This document shows, in pieces, positions 45,001 to 52,396 of a stretch of 64,000 bases of DNA (position 1 is the first letter of the stretch; each line of letters opens with the position of its first letter). The stretch is taken from assembly GCF_001895085.1 (NCBI RefSeq), contig NZ_BDFD01000009.1, forward strand, positions 41,205 through 105,204. Direction: 5' to 3'. The translations under genes were made by a program, and so were the position numbers. The stretch comes from Mariprofundus micogutta (lineage in GTDB: Bacteria > Pseudomonadota > Zetaproteobacteria > Mariprofundales > Mariprofundaceae). The notes beneath the pieces are model-generated. The model saw only the letters and a list, made by a program, of their open reading frames with translations, was not told the DNA's origin and searched no databases.

Positions 45001-45309
45001 CACCACCAGATGACGCATGTTTTTCTCAAGGAAAAGATCATACACTTCAAAAACATTCATATTAGTGAGAGTAGAAATAACCGGATTGGCCATGAAATCA
45101 GAGACCGGCGATGCCGCTGTATCAACACCCAAACGACAAACATGAACCAGATCAGATTCTGTCAAAATACCGACTGGTTTCTTTTCAGAAACAGCGATCA
45201 AACAACTGATCCTGTTATCTGACATCAGCCTGGTAGCTTCATCCAGCATGGTCTCGGGAGAAACCGTAACAAGATTTCGCGTCAGAATATCTGCTACCTT
45301 AAGTGTCAT
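39019..45309 (-). CDS. Giant soluble hybrid histidine kinase: 4 CBS, about 10 PAS, GAF, kinase, receiver
   Basis: A 2096-residue protein with no membrane helix. Two CBS pairs fill about residues 1-255 (ADILTRNLVTVSPETMLDEA; VRDVMRAPIVCVSVDQSV; AEVMTSPLLTLKPEDPL). About seven PAS/PAC units follow (280-1165), then a GAF domain (about 1170-1330, ECESGAVGFY-like VDCESGAVGFYRDE) and three more PAS units (1335-1700). The HisKA His is in GGVAHDFNNLLAS (about 1726), the ATPase has GTGLGLAMVYGAVQ, and the receiver Asp is in LILMDVVMP (about 2018). CBS pairs usually bind adenine nucleotides and PAS/GAF small ligands or redox cofactors, so this looks like an internal energy/redox integrator. PAS units 3 and 7 are similar and may be internal duplicates. 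No partner regulator is adjacent. Confidence 0.9.
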   Translation of the reverse strand: MTLKVADILTRNLVTVSPETMLDEATRLMSDNRISCLIAVSEKKPVGILTESDLVHVCRLGVDTAASPVSDFMANPVISTLTNMNVFEVYDLFLEKNMRHLVVVNQDEELDGLVTLSDILKATEFDDFLHAKQVRDVMRAPIVCVSVDQSVQAALEKMDAIHISCVVVTEKEKAVGIFTERDAARLLAAKQHAKQLNIAEVMTSPLLTLKPEDPLILASTTMRELGTRRLVIVDSSDQPVGIVTQFDVVRGLEGVSIRHFKDLYTKSEQKLEENNKLLEEKSELERIVAASPGVLYRCVWDNTQARSEFKPTYFSSQIRSMLGYEPSDFLRPDWWEEYVHPDDQASVQKCLHSIIISGEQNLTYRVKTKTNDYIWVLDHARVSKDADGKPVEMVGSWLDISERRQAEEEVSKSEEKYRRMIESSNDAIFVAEIETGILIDANEQAEEMLGLPREKIIGMHQAELHPPEEAERYRQIFADHIHDDRAFIPDLLVRRADGTDVPVDISSNIVDVGGRIVIQGVFRNITERKRADLAVAESEAKYRSLFDDAEDLIHITDAEGVIVDVNRAELDCLGYSQGEMLGKSVLDFVAPDYRDSCIHAVGTVLHGEPFSNYETVFLTKEGEPVWLEISAVPQFDAEGNVSGARAIMRDITGRKQAEKVLHDSESRLVASQVISHTGTWDWNPVTGDLIWSDETYRIHGYEPGQVEPSYELFLKHVHPDDRDMLASAVETALNENQPYSLDCRLQTVDGKEMVCHAQGEVEFDTDGQPLRMLGVFQDITERKQAESETKESRQRLENVLAAVPESIFMKDMEGRYVFCNDMVEQVFGKSQDEIIGHTDFDLVSKQQAEAFRENDRLAMEADKPRINEETVVFGSDGHEELLQTIKIAIRDEAGEVIGMLGVGRNITDTRKAEQAYRNEARRNELILQTSMDGFILADVQGQLVDVNPAYCDMVGYSRDELLGMNIVQMEAWLTPEQVGEKIGRMMQDGSARFESQHRHKDGHVIDLDVSIFVMQQEGQKPLVSAFVRDISDRKMAAEMLTASELKFRSLFEESRDMMHIVGRDGCVIDVNRAELETLGYTREEMIGKPLKALVCPEYHDITMPKFAELMQGKPIPIYESAMHAKDGTCIHVEVTATPQFDNDGNVVASRAIIRDIRSRKQKEALLARRERQLAVLAEAGSEINEQLEVVEIGRRLVELACRLVDCESGAVGFYRDEKICFREYLKQGKRMEIELDFPGGYGVPGHVLETRAPYISADAPNNAHVIPEIQQSLGFMKLIDVPILNAQGELLGCFEMHDRNDGADFDEQDLEMLQSLAGIVGAALINARQQTEIKQEAVRMKLILDAEFDAIVVQQNEKVVFSNKNAQTLFGYDSLEETIGENAMLAFLPEQRSFASRVVRRSIRRNEPTGRIEMMGVSRARSEPFPMEIASVPIEWAGKPAVVSVVRDITERKTAQKQIESERAAMRAILNNLPFLAWLKDEEGRFLAVNDLFVKACGAADAASLADKTDLDLWPEELAIAYRLDDQDVMDSGKAKQVEEQVEVEGDKRWFETFKSPVFDAEGKVVGTAGMARDITEKINSEAQMRLLESAVGSVNESIIITDAEGVIEYVNPGFTRNTGFTFEDAIGNTPAMLNSKQQKKGFYEQFWQTIKSGQAWSGRILDRKKDGTIFPVHLSVAPIVNTHGQISHFVAVHEDLTEAEAMQKKMMQSQKMEAVATMVGGVAHDFNNLLASIVGNLYLMRNQHKDNEKTVSRIRGMESAVQHGAQLIQQMLTFARKDRTDMQGMDLKVFAKESFKMAQAGIPENIKFRLDYAAENELWVKGDATQLQQVLLNLVANARHAVRHAEQPEISMDLYKVPSGSAIIAEHSELSSENGWCCLTCTDNGEGIQAKHLQRVFEPFFTTKAVGEGTGLGLAMVYGAVQNHRGIIDVQSAPGEGTCISIYLPLYKAAPVQIDEDDESEVDGSGICILIVDDEENLRQVLADVLRHNAFRILQACDGEQAIEMFVERRDEIDLILMDVVMPVKGGVVAAGEIREIDANIPIIFQTGYGEQTQLEAAASINNSASLQKPVLIPQLMQLILEQVEGGRRKNGKRD

Positions 45310-45359
45310 TGATTCACCCTTGTATTGAAAAGTCCTTTCTCAAAAAAACATCTGTTCTA

Positions 45360-46739
45360 TCAGGCATGTGGCTTGAGCATGGATGTTGGATCAAGTAACC
45401 GGTCAAGTTCATCTTCATCCATCACCGATTCATCCAGACATATTTGACGAACCGTTTTACCCTCACTCACTGCCTGCTTGGCTATCTGTGATGCCCGATC
45501 ATATCCAATCACAGGTGCCAATGACGTGACCATACTCATGCTCCATTCAATCTGTTCAGCACAACGTTCCCTGTTCGCCACCAAACCATTGATGCATTTG
45601 TCGGTGAACATGCGCGATGCACTGGCCAGTAATCTTTCGGATTCGAGCAAGTTGTGGGCCATCATGGGTAGCATCACATTCAGATCCAACAGTCCGGAGG
45701 CACCACCAAAGGTAATCGCGGCATCATTGCCTATCACCTGTGCACAAACCTGTGCCATCGATTCGGCAATCACCGGATTCACCTTACCCGGCATAATCGA
45801 GGAACCCGGCTGCACGGAGGGCACGGTAATTTCACCAAGACCACAACGCGGCCCGGCATTCAGCAGACGTACATCATTGGCAATTTTCACCAGTGATACA
45901 GCCACTGTTTTCAGCTGGCCGGATAGCTCCACGGCAGCATCCTGGGCCGCCTGGGCTTCAAAATGATTGTCTGCCTCACGAAATTCAATGCCGTAAGCTT
46001 TCGACAGTTCAGCAGCACAGCTGGAACCGAACTCAGGGTGTGTATTCAGGCCGGTACCCACTGCCGTACCACCCTGTGCCAGTTCGGTGATTCTCGGCAG
46101 CGCTGTCTCCAGACGTTTGATAGCCAGTTCAACCTGACGCGCCCAGCCGGATATTTCCTGTCCAATCGTGATCGGTGTGGCATCCATCAGATGTGTACGT
46201 CCAATTTTGACCGCATCCATAGTCTCATCGGCTTTCACCAACAGAGCCTGATGCAAATAATTCAGTGCCGGCAACAACGTATGCACCAACAGGTCGGCAG
46301 AAGCCAGATGAATGGCTGTCGGAATCACATCATTGGATGATTGTCCCATATTCACATGATCGTTGGGATGCACATAGGTGCTGCTGCTGATCTGGGCACA
46401 GCGATGGGCAATCACCTCATTGGCATTCATATTGGTGGATGTACCGGAACCGGTCTGAAAAATATCCACGACGAACTGATCATCCCAGTCACCGGCTATC
46501 ACTTCAGCAGCAGCCTGCCGGATCAAATCGGCCTGCGCTTCAGCCAATTTCCCCAGCGCGAGGTTGCTGGTAGCTGCAGCCAGTTTAATTTCTCCGAGTG
46601 CACGAATGAATTCACGCGAAAAACGCAGATCAGAAACCGGGAAATTATCCACAGCACGGGCGGTTGAAGCGCCGTACATCGCTGTTTCCGGCACCTGCAT
46701 CTCACCCATCGAATCCTTTTCAATACGTGTTTTTGTCAT
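45360..46739 (-). CDS. fumC: Class II fumarate hydratase
   Basis: A 459-residue fumarase C, which interconverts fumarate and malate without an iron-sulfur cluster. The superfamily signature GSSIMPGKVNPV is present, with TGSGTSTNMNANEV, the HPNDHVNMGQSSND motif and GRTHLMDATPIT. Length is normal (E. coli 467). The start ATG lies 3 bp after the SpoIIE-phosphatase stop on the same strand, so the two may share a transcript. Confidence 0.96.
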   Translation of the reverse strand: MTKTRIEKDSMGEMQVPETAMYGASTARAVDNFPVSDLRFSREFIRALGEIKLAAATSNLALGKLAEAQADLIRQAAAEVIAGDWDDQFVVDIFQTGSGTSTNMNANEVIAHRCAQISSSTYVHPNDHVNMGQSSNDVIPTAIHLASADLLVHTLLPALNYLHQALLVKADETMDAVKIGRTHLMDATPITIGQEISGWARQVELAIKRLETALPRITELAQGGTAVGTGLNTHPEFGSSCAAELSKAYGIEFREADNHFEAQAAQDAAVELSGQLKTVAVSLVKIANDVRLLNAGPRCGLGEITVPSVQPGSSIMPGKVNPVIAESMAQVCAQVIGNDAAITFGGASGLLDLNVMLPMMAHNLLESERLLASASRMFTDKCINGLVANRERCAEQIEWSMSMVTSLAPVIGYDRASQIAKQAVSEGKTVRQICLDESVMDEDELDRLLDPTSMLKPHA

Positions 46740-46742
46740 TTC

Positions 46743-48359
46743 TTACTCCCGTCTCATACACAACAGTGTTAAATCATCATCTTCTTCATTGCGGCCAAAA
46801 TCGTTCAGCTCTTCCAGCAGCAGTTCAGGCAAAGCTTCTACAGGTGTTTCAAGGTGCTCAAGCAACCACGCACGCAAGCGTTTTTCACCATACATCTCTT
46901 TACCGACACGACCCGACGTTTCAGTAGCTCCATCGGTATAAGCCAGTAAGGTATCTCCCGGATGCAGTTCGGTCCTCACCACTTCATAACTCACAGATTT
47001 GACCAGCCCCAGCGGTGGTGCAGAAGCTTCAAGTGCCTTGATCCCATCCTTTGTTGCCAGCAACGGCGGCACGTGACCTGCATTCATCCAGACCAGCGAA
47101 TGCGATTGAGGCTGCAACTTGGCCATAAACATGGTGACAAATCGGCCTGCTGCCAGCGAATCACAAAATGATTCGTTGAGATAATTAGCCGCCGTTTCAA
47201 TCGGCCAGTCCACTGTCGCCAAACCTCTGAGCATAGCCTGCAGATTGGCCATGGTGAGAGCTGCCGGATATCCCTTGCCCGACACATCGGCAATCATCAG
47301 CCAGACACGGCCATCTTCGAGTTCGATATAGTCATAATAGTCACCACCCACTGAATAGCAGGTCTGCTGGAAACCCTGCAATTTGTAGAATGGAATCACC
47401 GGTGCATGTTTGGGTAACAGGCCCTGCTGAATTTCAGCAGCAATGGCCAGGGAATCTTTCAAATCTTCCCTTTCCTGCAGACCGGCAAGTGCCGTATTCA
47501 GACCGCGAGCCAGTTCACCAAAATCATCATCCAGCAATACCGGCACTCGCCCTTTAAACTGACCGCTGGCCAGATGCCTAAGTCCAGTTTCCAGTGTATC
47601 GGTCACCTGCTTCAGGGTATGGCTGATCGTCCAGACCAGTATGATACTGGCCGAAATACTCATCGTCAGCAGCACCAGTGATTGCGAAAGAATAAAGTGC
47701 TCTTCCATGTCATTGCCACCAAGTGCCAGATAAACATACAGACCCAGAATCAGAGTTGGAAACAGGCCCGTCACCATAAACACCAGCCAGGGGCGATGTG
47801 ACGATGAGGTGATATGGCGATCAGAATGTTCGTCACTCAGAAGAGAAACAAAGAGCCCCTTCTGAGAAAGCTTTAATCGTAATCGGCCACTGTAAATAAT
47901 AGAACTGGCCACGGCTAAAGAGGGCGCAAGCATACCCGCACCGAAACAGAAGTTCAGCGCCAGTGAAACAAACATGCGCCAGGTGAACGGATGCTCGCCC
48001 ATCAGGGCAACTGAACTGATCATCATAATCAGATAAAAGGCAAAGCCCCAACCTGCAATGGTATAAGCTCTCAGTGCACGCCAGGGAAAGTCCATGAGTA
48101 CGTTTTCAATAATACGGCGATGTTTTTCAGGCTCCCCGCTTTTACCAAGACTGCTTCTCAGCGGTTGAAACACCCACCATGCGGTACCGCAAAACAGGCT
48201 GAGAAACACAATCATATCAACGATTGTTACCACTGCTGATATACCCAGTTCAGCAGCATTGCCATTGATCCGCATCACGCTTTGGCCCAGCCCGAAGATA
48301 AACACCAGAGGCCAGAGGTAAATAACATATGACAGGAAATTTCTATCCGAGGAACTCAT
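46743..48359 (-). CDS. Membrane SpoIIE-type PP2C serine phosphatase with HAMP
   Basis: A 538-residue protein. Four to six membrane helices occupy about residues 10-250, followed by a HAMP-like segment (SHTLKQVTDTLETGLRHLASGQFKGRVPV). The phosphatase (about 295-535) has AAEIQQGLLPKHAPV, the metal site VGGDYYDYIELEDGRVW and ADVSGKGYPAALTMA, then MNAGHVPPLL and LAYTDGATET. Such RsbU-like phosphatases usually act on an anti-sigma-factor antagonist, but no STAS or anti-sigma gene is adjacent. It sits upstream of fumC. Confidence 0.9.
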   Translation of the reverse strand: MSSSDRNFLSYVIYLWPLVFIFGLGQSVMRINGNAAELGISAVVTIVDMIVFLSLFCGTAWWVFQPLRSSLGKSGEPEKHRRIIENVLMDFPWRALRAYTIAGWGFAFYLIMMISSVALMGEHPFTWRMFVSLALNFCFGAGMLAPSLAVASSIIYSGRLRLKLSQKGLFVSLLSDEHSDRHITSSSHRPWLVFMVTGLFPTLILGLYVYLALGGNDMEEHFILSQSLVLLTMSISASIILVWTISHTLKQVTDTLETGLRHLASGQFKGRVPVLLDDDFGELARGLNTALAGLQEREDLKDSLAIAAEIQQGLLPKHAPVIPFYKLQGFQQTCYSVGGDYYDYIELEDGRVWLMIADVSGKGYPAALTMANLQAMLRGLATVDWPIETAANYLNESFCDSLAAGRFVTMFMAKLQPQSHSLVWMNAGHVPPLLATKDGIKALEASAPPLGLVKSVSYEVVRTELHPGDTLLAYTDGATETSGRVGKEMYGEKRLRAWLLEHLETPVEALPELLLEELNDFGRNEEDDDLTLLCMRRE

Positions 48360-48813
48360 TACGACAATATATCCACTTGATTGGATGATATCACCTGTTG
48401 CGTTGCAGTTTTTGAGTAAAGCAGTCGAATAGACTCAGGCTCATTGCGTATGATCGGTCAATATGGCTGAAGAAAGCCTTTTGATTCAGCTTATGGTGGG
48501 TTCTTATATAGTCAGGATACTACTCTGCTAAAGCATAGCACCCTCCTTTCTTTAAAGTTCATCGCGAAGCTCGGGCTAAAACAATTGATCCCCCGTTAGC
48601 AGGCTGCCGAGACAAATGTCCAAAACCGGAATAAAGCGGCGGAGCCGTGACCGGTTTTGGACATGCAGGATCGGGTATCCGAAAGACAGGCTGATCTCCG
48701 GGGCGTTTTTCTTGGTTCGTTGTTTGTACGAACAAAGAATGAACAAACCCCTATTTCAATATCAAGCCAGAAAGCGCATTCAATTCGTAATTACTAAAAC
48801 TGTTTCCCAGCCA
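48360..48813. other. Gene-free region carrying a hairpin element
   Basis: No convincing gene is seen in these 454 bp. The left 240 bases are AT-rich upstream sequence of the phosphatase gene and probably carry its promoter; I cannot place boxes. The right part holds the inverted-repeat element at 48617-48744. The short plus-strand open frame across it reads through the repeat and lacks family features. Confidence 0.55.
48617..48744. repeat. Two-hairpin intergenic repeat element
   Basis: A perfect 13-base stem, TGTCCAAAACCGG/CCGGTTTTGGACA, encloses a 21-base loop (48617-48663). About 50 bases further is a second inverted repeat, GTTCGTTGTTTGT against ACAAAGAATGAAC (48715-48744, 11 of 13 pairs). 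The wording GGGGCGTTTTTCTTGGTTC between them resembles a mobile non-coding repeat found between genes of many proteobacteria; this likeness is from memory and unverified. Confidence 0.7.
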
Positions 48814-49992
48814 TCAATCGGAATACGCTGCCAGAGCAGCTGCAACTGCAGTACCGTGATTCACCGGGGCATCCATCCTGCCCAATACTTCATCGAGTGC
48901 TGCCAGACAGTTGAGAACATTATCCTTGCGTGCCGCGTAACCCATCAGACCGATACGCCACACTTTACCTGCCATAGGACCAAGGCCTGCACCGATTTCC
49001 AGATTGTAGTCACCCAGCAACGCAGTACGCACAGCAGCATCGTCCACACCCTCAGGGATAGTCACTGCATTGAGTTGCGGCAAGCGTTCGGCTTCCGGTA
49101 CAACGAATGCGAGCCCCAGCGCTTCAAGACCGGCTTTCAGCGCATTGTGATGTGTACGATGACGAGCCCATGAATTTTCCAGCCCCTCTTCTTCAAGAAT
49201 AACCAGTGACTCATGCAGGGCATACAGGGTATTGACCGGTGCGGTATGATGATAAGCACGTTTCGCACCTGCACCCCAATATCCCATAACAAGGTTCAAA
49301 TCGAGGAACCAGCTCTGCACTGGATGCGTGCGCCCCTTAATGGCTGCAATCGCTGCCTCACTGAATGAAACAGGAGACAGACCCGGCACACAGGAGAGAC
49401 ATTTCTGGGTACCTGAATAAATAGCATCCACGCCCCACTCATCCACACGCAATTCAGTACCACCGAGTGAAGTCACAGCATCAACAATAGTCAGACAGTC
49501 GTATCTGTGTGCCAGTTCCACCAGCGTTTTCACATCCGATGATGCACCCGTCGAAGTTTCAGCATGTACAAAAGCAACCACCTTTGCCTGCGGGTGCGCC
49601 TTCAGCGCATCTTCAAGTTTATTGGCATCAACTGCCCTGCCCCAATCATCCATCACCATCACAGCTGTAGCACCGCACCGTTCCACATTCTCTTTCATGC
49701 GGCCACCGAACACACCGTTCTGGCAAACAATCACGGTATCGCCCGGTTCAACAAGGTTTACAAAACAGGTTTCCATGCCGGCAGAACCCGGTGCCGAAAC
49801 AGGAATTGTCAGTTCATTCCTGGTCTGCAATGCGTACTGCAGCATCGCTTTCATTTCATCCATCATGGCTACAAACATCGGATCAAGATGACCGATGGTT
49901 GGTCTGGACATGGCCTGTGAGACACGCGGATTCACATCAGATGGACCCGGCCCCATCAATGTTCGCTGTGGTGGATAAAATGATTGTGTCAT
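48814..49992 (-). CDS. Alanine/serine-glyoxylate aminotransferase family protein
   Basis: A 392-residue class V PLP aminotransferase. The N-terminus RTLMGPGPSDVNPRVSQAMSRPTIGHLDP is diagnostic of the AGT/SGT group, with SAPGSAGMETCFVNLVEPGD, the PLP-contact TIVDAVTSLGG and the Schiff-base Lys in YSGTQKCLS (about residue 200). It should convert glyoxylate to glycine using alanine or serine. It follows glcF by 98 bp on the same strand. With glycolate oxidase it makes a route for phosphoglycolate carbon, as expected in an organism with RuBisCO (inference). Confidence 0.92.
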   Translation of the reverse strand: MTQSFYPPQRTLMGPGPSDVNPRVSQAMSRPTIGHLDPMFVAMMDEMKAMLQYALQTRNELTIPVSAPGSAGMETCFVNLVEPGDTVIVCQNGVFGGRMKENVERCGATAVMVMDDWGRAVDANKLEDALKAHPQAKVVAFVHAETSTGASSDVKTLVELAHRYDCLTIVDAVTSLGGTELRVDEWGVDAIYSGTQKCLSCVPGLSPVSFSEAAIAAIKGRTHPVQSWFLDLNLVMGYWGAGAKRAYHHTAPVNTLYALHESLVILEEEGLENSWARHRTHHNALKAGLEALGLAFVVPEAERLPQLNAVTIPEGVDDAAVRTALLGDYNLEIGAGLGPMAGKVWRIGLMGYAARKDNVLNCLAALDEVLGRMDAPVNHGTAVAAALAAYSD

Positions 49993-50090
49993 CTGTTACC
50001 TCTCAAAAATCAAACTTCCTGAATTATTAACTCAGGTCAAACTCTGGTGAAGCAAACTAGAAAAAAACAGTCTCTTATTCACCCTCATAG

Positions 50091-51332
50091 TTATTGCGGA
50101 TTTGTCTGTCTGGCCTTTACATGTGAACCGGCCAACAGTTCAATCCAATGCACAACCGGCACCTCACTGGCGGAGTCCAGATGTTTCAAACAACCAATAT
50201 TTGCCGTTGCAATCAATTGCGGTTGATCCGTCTGTAGCGCAGTCAGCTTGTTGTGGCGCAATTCCAGACCAATTTCAGGCTGCATGACTGCATACGTACC
50301 TGCAGCACCGCAACATATATGCGCATCTTTCACCACTTTGAGATCATATCCCACCTGCCTGAGGATGGCCTCAACAACACCATTCAGCTTCTGCCCATGT
50401 TGCAGTGTACAGGATGGATGAAATGCCACATTCCGAATTTCACCCGCCTCAATTGCAGAGAGATCCTCCCCAGCAACCACTTCGGAAATATCGCGAGCCA
50501 GTGCTGAAATCCGTTTTGCTTTTTCAGCATAAAGAGAATCATGCCGAAGCAGATAGCCATACTCTTTCAACTCCAGCGAGCAGGCACTGGCAGTGGAAAC
50601 AATCGCTTCAACGCCCTGCTCCAGCAGTGGCCACCAGTGATCAATATTGCTCCGTATACGATTCAAGGCTGCTTCAGTCTCGTTCAGATGATGCTCCACA
50701 GCTCCACAGCACTGCGCCACGCCACTTCTAAGCGTTGATATGGACAGTTGATCCAGCACATGCGCTGCAGCCCTGTCAATATTGGCTGCAAGCACCGGTT
50801 GCACGCAACCTTCAATCAGCAACACGCGCCGCACATGATTATGCTCAGGCCAGTCCAGTGATGAACCGGAAATCCCGGGTAACACTTCCCTGAAACGCGC
50901 TGGCAACAATGGTCTGAACAGGGCTGCTGTCTTGAGCAGGCGTGAAAAACGCAAACGATCGGGCAATACAGAAGCCAGCAGCTTACGCATCATACGCGTG
51001 CGCATCGGCCGCTTAATTCTGGTTTCAGCCACTTCACGTCCGATATCCACCAGATGCCCGTATTCAACACCCGACGGACAGGTCGTTTCACAGCCCCGAC
51101 AGGATAGGCATCGATCCAGATGACCCAGTGTCTTTTCAGACACTTCAGCGCCTTCCAGCATCTCCTTGATCTGGTAAATACGACCTCGCGGCCCATCCAG
51201 TTCATCGCCCATCAATTGATAGGTCGGACATGTCGCGGTACAAAATCCGCAATGTACACAGGAGCGCAGGATGCGGTCAGCTTCCTTACCCGCATCCGTT
51301 GTCAGTAGTTGGCTGGAAATCTTTGTCTGCAT
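50091..51332 (-). CDS. glcF: Glycolate oxidase iron-sulfur subunit
   Basis: A 413-residue GlcF with two N-terminal [4Fe-4S] motifs: CVHCGFCTATCPTY (about residues 25-38) and CLSCRGCETTCPSGVEYG. Two C-terminal CCG domains follow (IEGCVQPVLAANIDRAA...AQCCGAVEHH and FHPSCTLQHGQ...CCGAAGTYAVMQ). It passes electrons from GlcD/GlcE to the quinone pool. Its start overlaps the glcE stop by one base. Confidence 0.96.
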   Translation of the reverse strand: MQTKISSQLLTTDAGKEADRILRSCVHCGFCTATCPTYQLMGDELDGPRGRIYQIKEMLEGAEVSEKTLGHLDRCLSCRGCETTCPSGVEYGHLVDIGREVAETRIKRPMRTRMMRKLLASVLPDRLRFSRLLKTAALFRPLLPARFREVLPGISGSSLDWPEHNHVRRVLLIEGCVQPVLAANIDRAAAHVLDQLSISTLRSGVAQCCGAVEHHLNETEAALNRIRSNIDHWWPLLEQGVEAIVSTASACSLELKEYGYLLRHDSLYAEKAKRISALARDISEVVAGEDLSAIEAGEIRNVAFHPSCTLQHGQKLNGVVEAILRQVGYDLKVVKDAHICCGAAGTYAVMQPEIGLELRHNKLTALQTDQPQLIATANIGCLKHLDSASEVPVVHWIELLAGSHVKARQTNPQ

Positions 51333-52396
51333 TACAGATCTCTATACATGCGGCCGGGGTTGAGGATGCCTTCAGGATCAAACGCCTGTTTCAATGATTT
51401 ATGCAAGCGCATCTCTCCTTCACTCAGCGGTGAAAAACGCTCACCAGCCCGATCTCCACCACGAAACAGCGTTGCGTGTCCTCCGGCATGTTTTGCAGCC
51501 GCAAAGATCAGTTCGGCAGGCAGCTCGGACTTCAGCCAGCGCTGCGCCCCACCCCAGCCGATAAACCAGTCATGCTCATGCATATCCTCCATTATCTGAA
51601 ACGGGGCATCCGATGGCACGGAAATCCGCCACAGGGGGCGTTCATCATCAAAAAACGGTAGCTGATGTTCCCGGATATCTTTCCATAGCTGCAGTCCGTC
51701 ATCATACAGATGTCCACCAATCTGTTTAACCGATTTTTCTACCGAGGATGCTGTACCACAGATGCGAAAATAGATCTGGGAGCCATCCGCCGCCATTGCC
51801 GTGACCGGCAGCGTACTTCCGGCCCAGTGATTCATGGCATGAATGGCATCAGAAAAATCGCCTTCCAGCATAACGGTCTGCTCTGACTGTCTGTGTGGCA
51901 GCACCTTCAACGATATTTCCAACATCAGCCCGAGCGTACCCAGGCTTCCAGTCATCAAACGTGAGATATCGAAACCGGCAACATTTTTCATCACCTCTCC
52001 GCCAAAAGAGCCGACCTCTCCTTTACCATTGATCATCCTGCAGCCGAGCACAAAATCGCGGCAGGAACCGGCATACGGCCTTCTCGGGCCTGAGAACCCA
52101 CAAGCCACCGTGCCACCCAGCGTTGCAGTCTCGCCAAAACAGGGGGGATCAAACGGCAATCGCTGTTTGTGTTCATCCAGTGCTGAAGTGATATCAGACA
52201 GTTTCGTTCCTGCTTTGGCAGTGATCACCAGCTCCGTCGGCTGATAGGATGTGATGCCGGTATATTCCCCGACATTCAGCGTTTCACCTGTAATCTCGCG
52301 GCCATACCAGGCTTTGCTGTTACCACCGACAATATTCAATGCCGTTCCAGCCATGCAGGCATGTTCAATCTGCTGTCTGAGTATTGCTTCCTGCAT
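51332..52396 (-). CDS. glcE: Glycolate oxidase FAD-binding subunit
   Basis: A 354-residue GlcE, an FAD-binding type 4 (PCMH) protein with NIVGGNSKAWYG, the FAD-contact LPFDPPCFGETATLGGTVACGFSGPRRPYAG-type region (glycine-rich, about residues 78-108), FDISRLMTGSLGTLGLM and the C-terminal HKSLKQAFDPEGILNPGRM. It ends one base into glcF and starts directly after the glcD stop, so glcDEF are tightly coupled. Confidence 0.95.
   Translation of the reverse strand: MQEAILRQQIEHACMAGTALNIVGGNSKAWYGREITGETLNVGEYTGITSYQPTELVITAKAGTKLSDITSALDEHKQRLPFDPPCFGETATLGGTVACGFSGPRRPYAGSCRDFVLGCRMINGKGEVGSFGGEVMKNVAGFDISRLMTGSLGTLGLMLEISLKVLPHRQSEQTVMLEGDFSDAIHAMNHWAGSTLPVTAMAADGSQIYFRICGTASSVEKSVKQIGGHLYDDGLQLWKDIREHQLPFFDDERPLWRISVPSDAPFQIMEDMHEHDWFIGWGGAQRWLKSELPAELIFAAAKHAGGHATLFRGGDRAGERFSPLSEGEMRLHKSLKQAFDPEGILNPGRMYRDL

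Noticed and set aside
46743..48359. Partner-switching stress module (RsbU system)
   Set aside because: The SpoIIE phosphatase is clear, but no STAS antagonist, anti-sigma kinase or sigma factor lies beside it, so a complete module cannot be claimed from this window.
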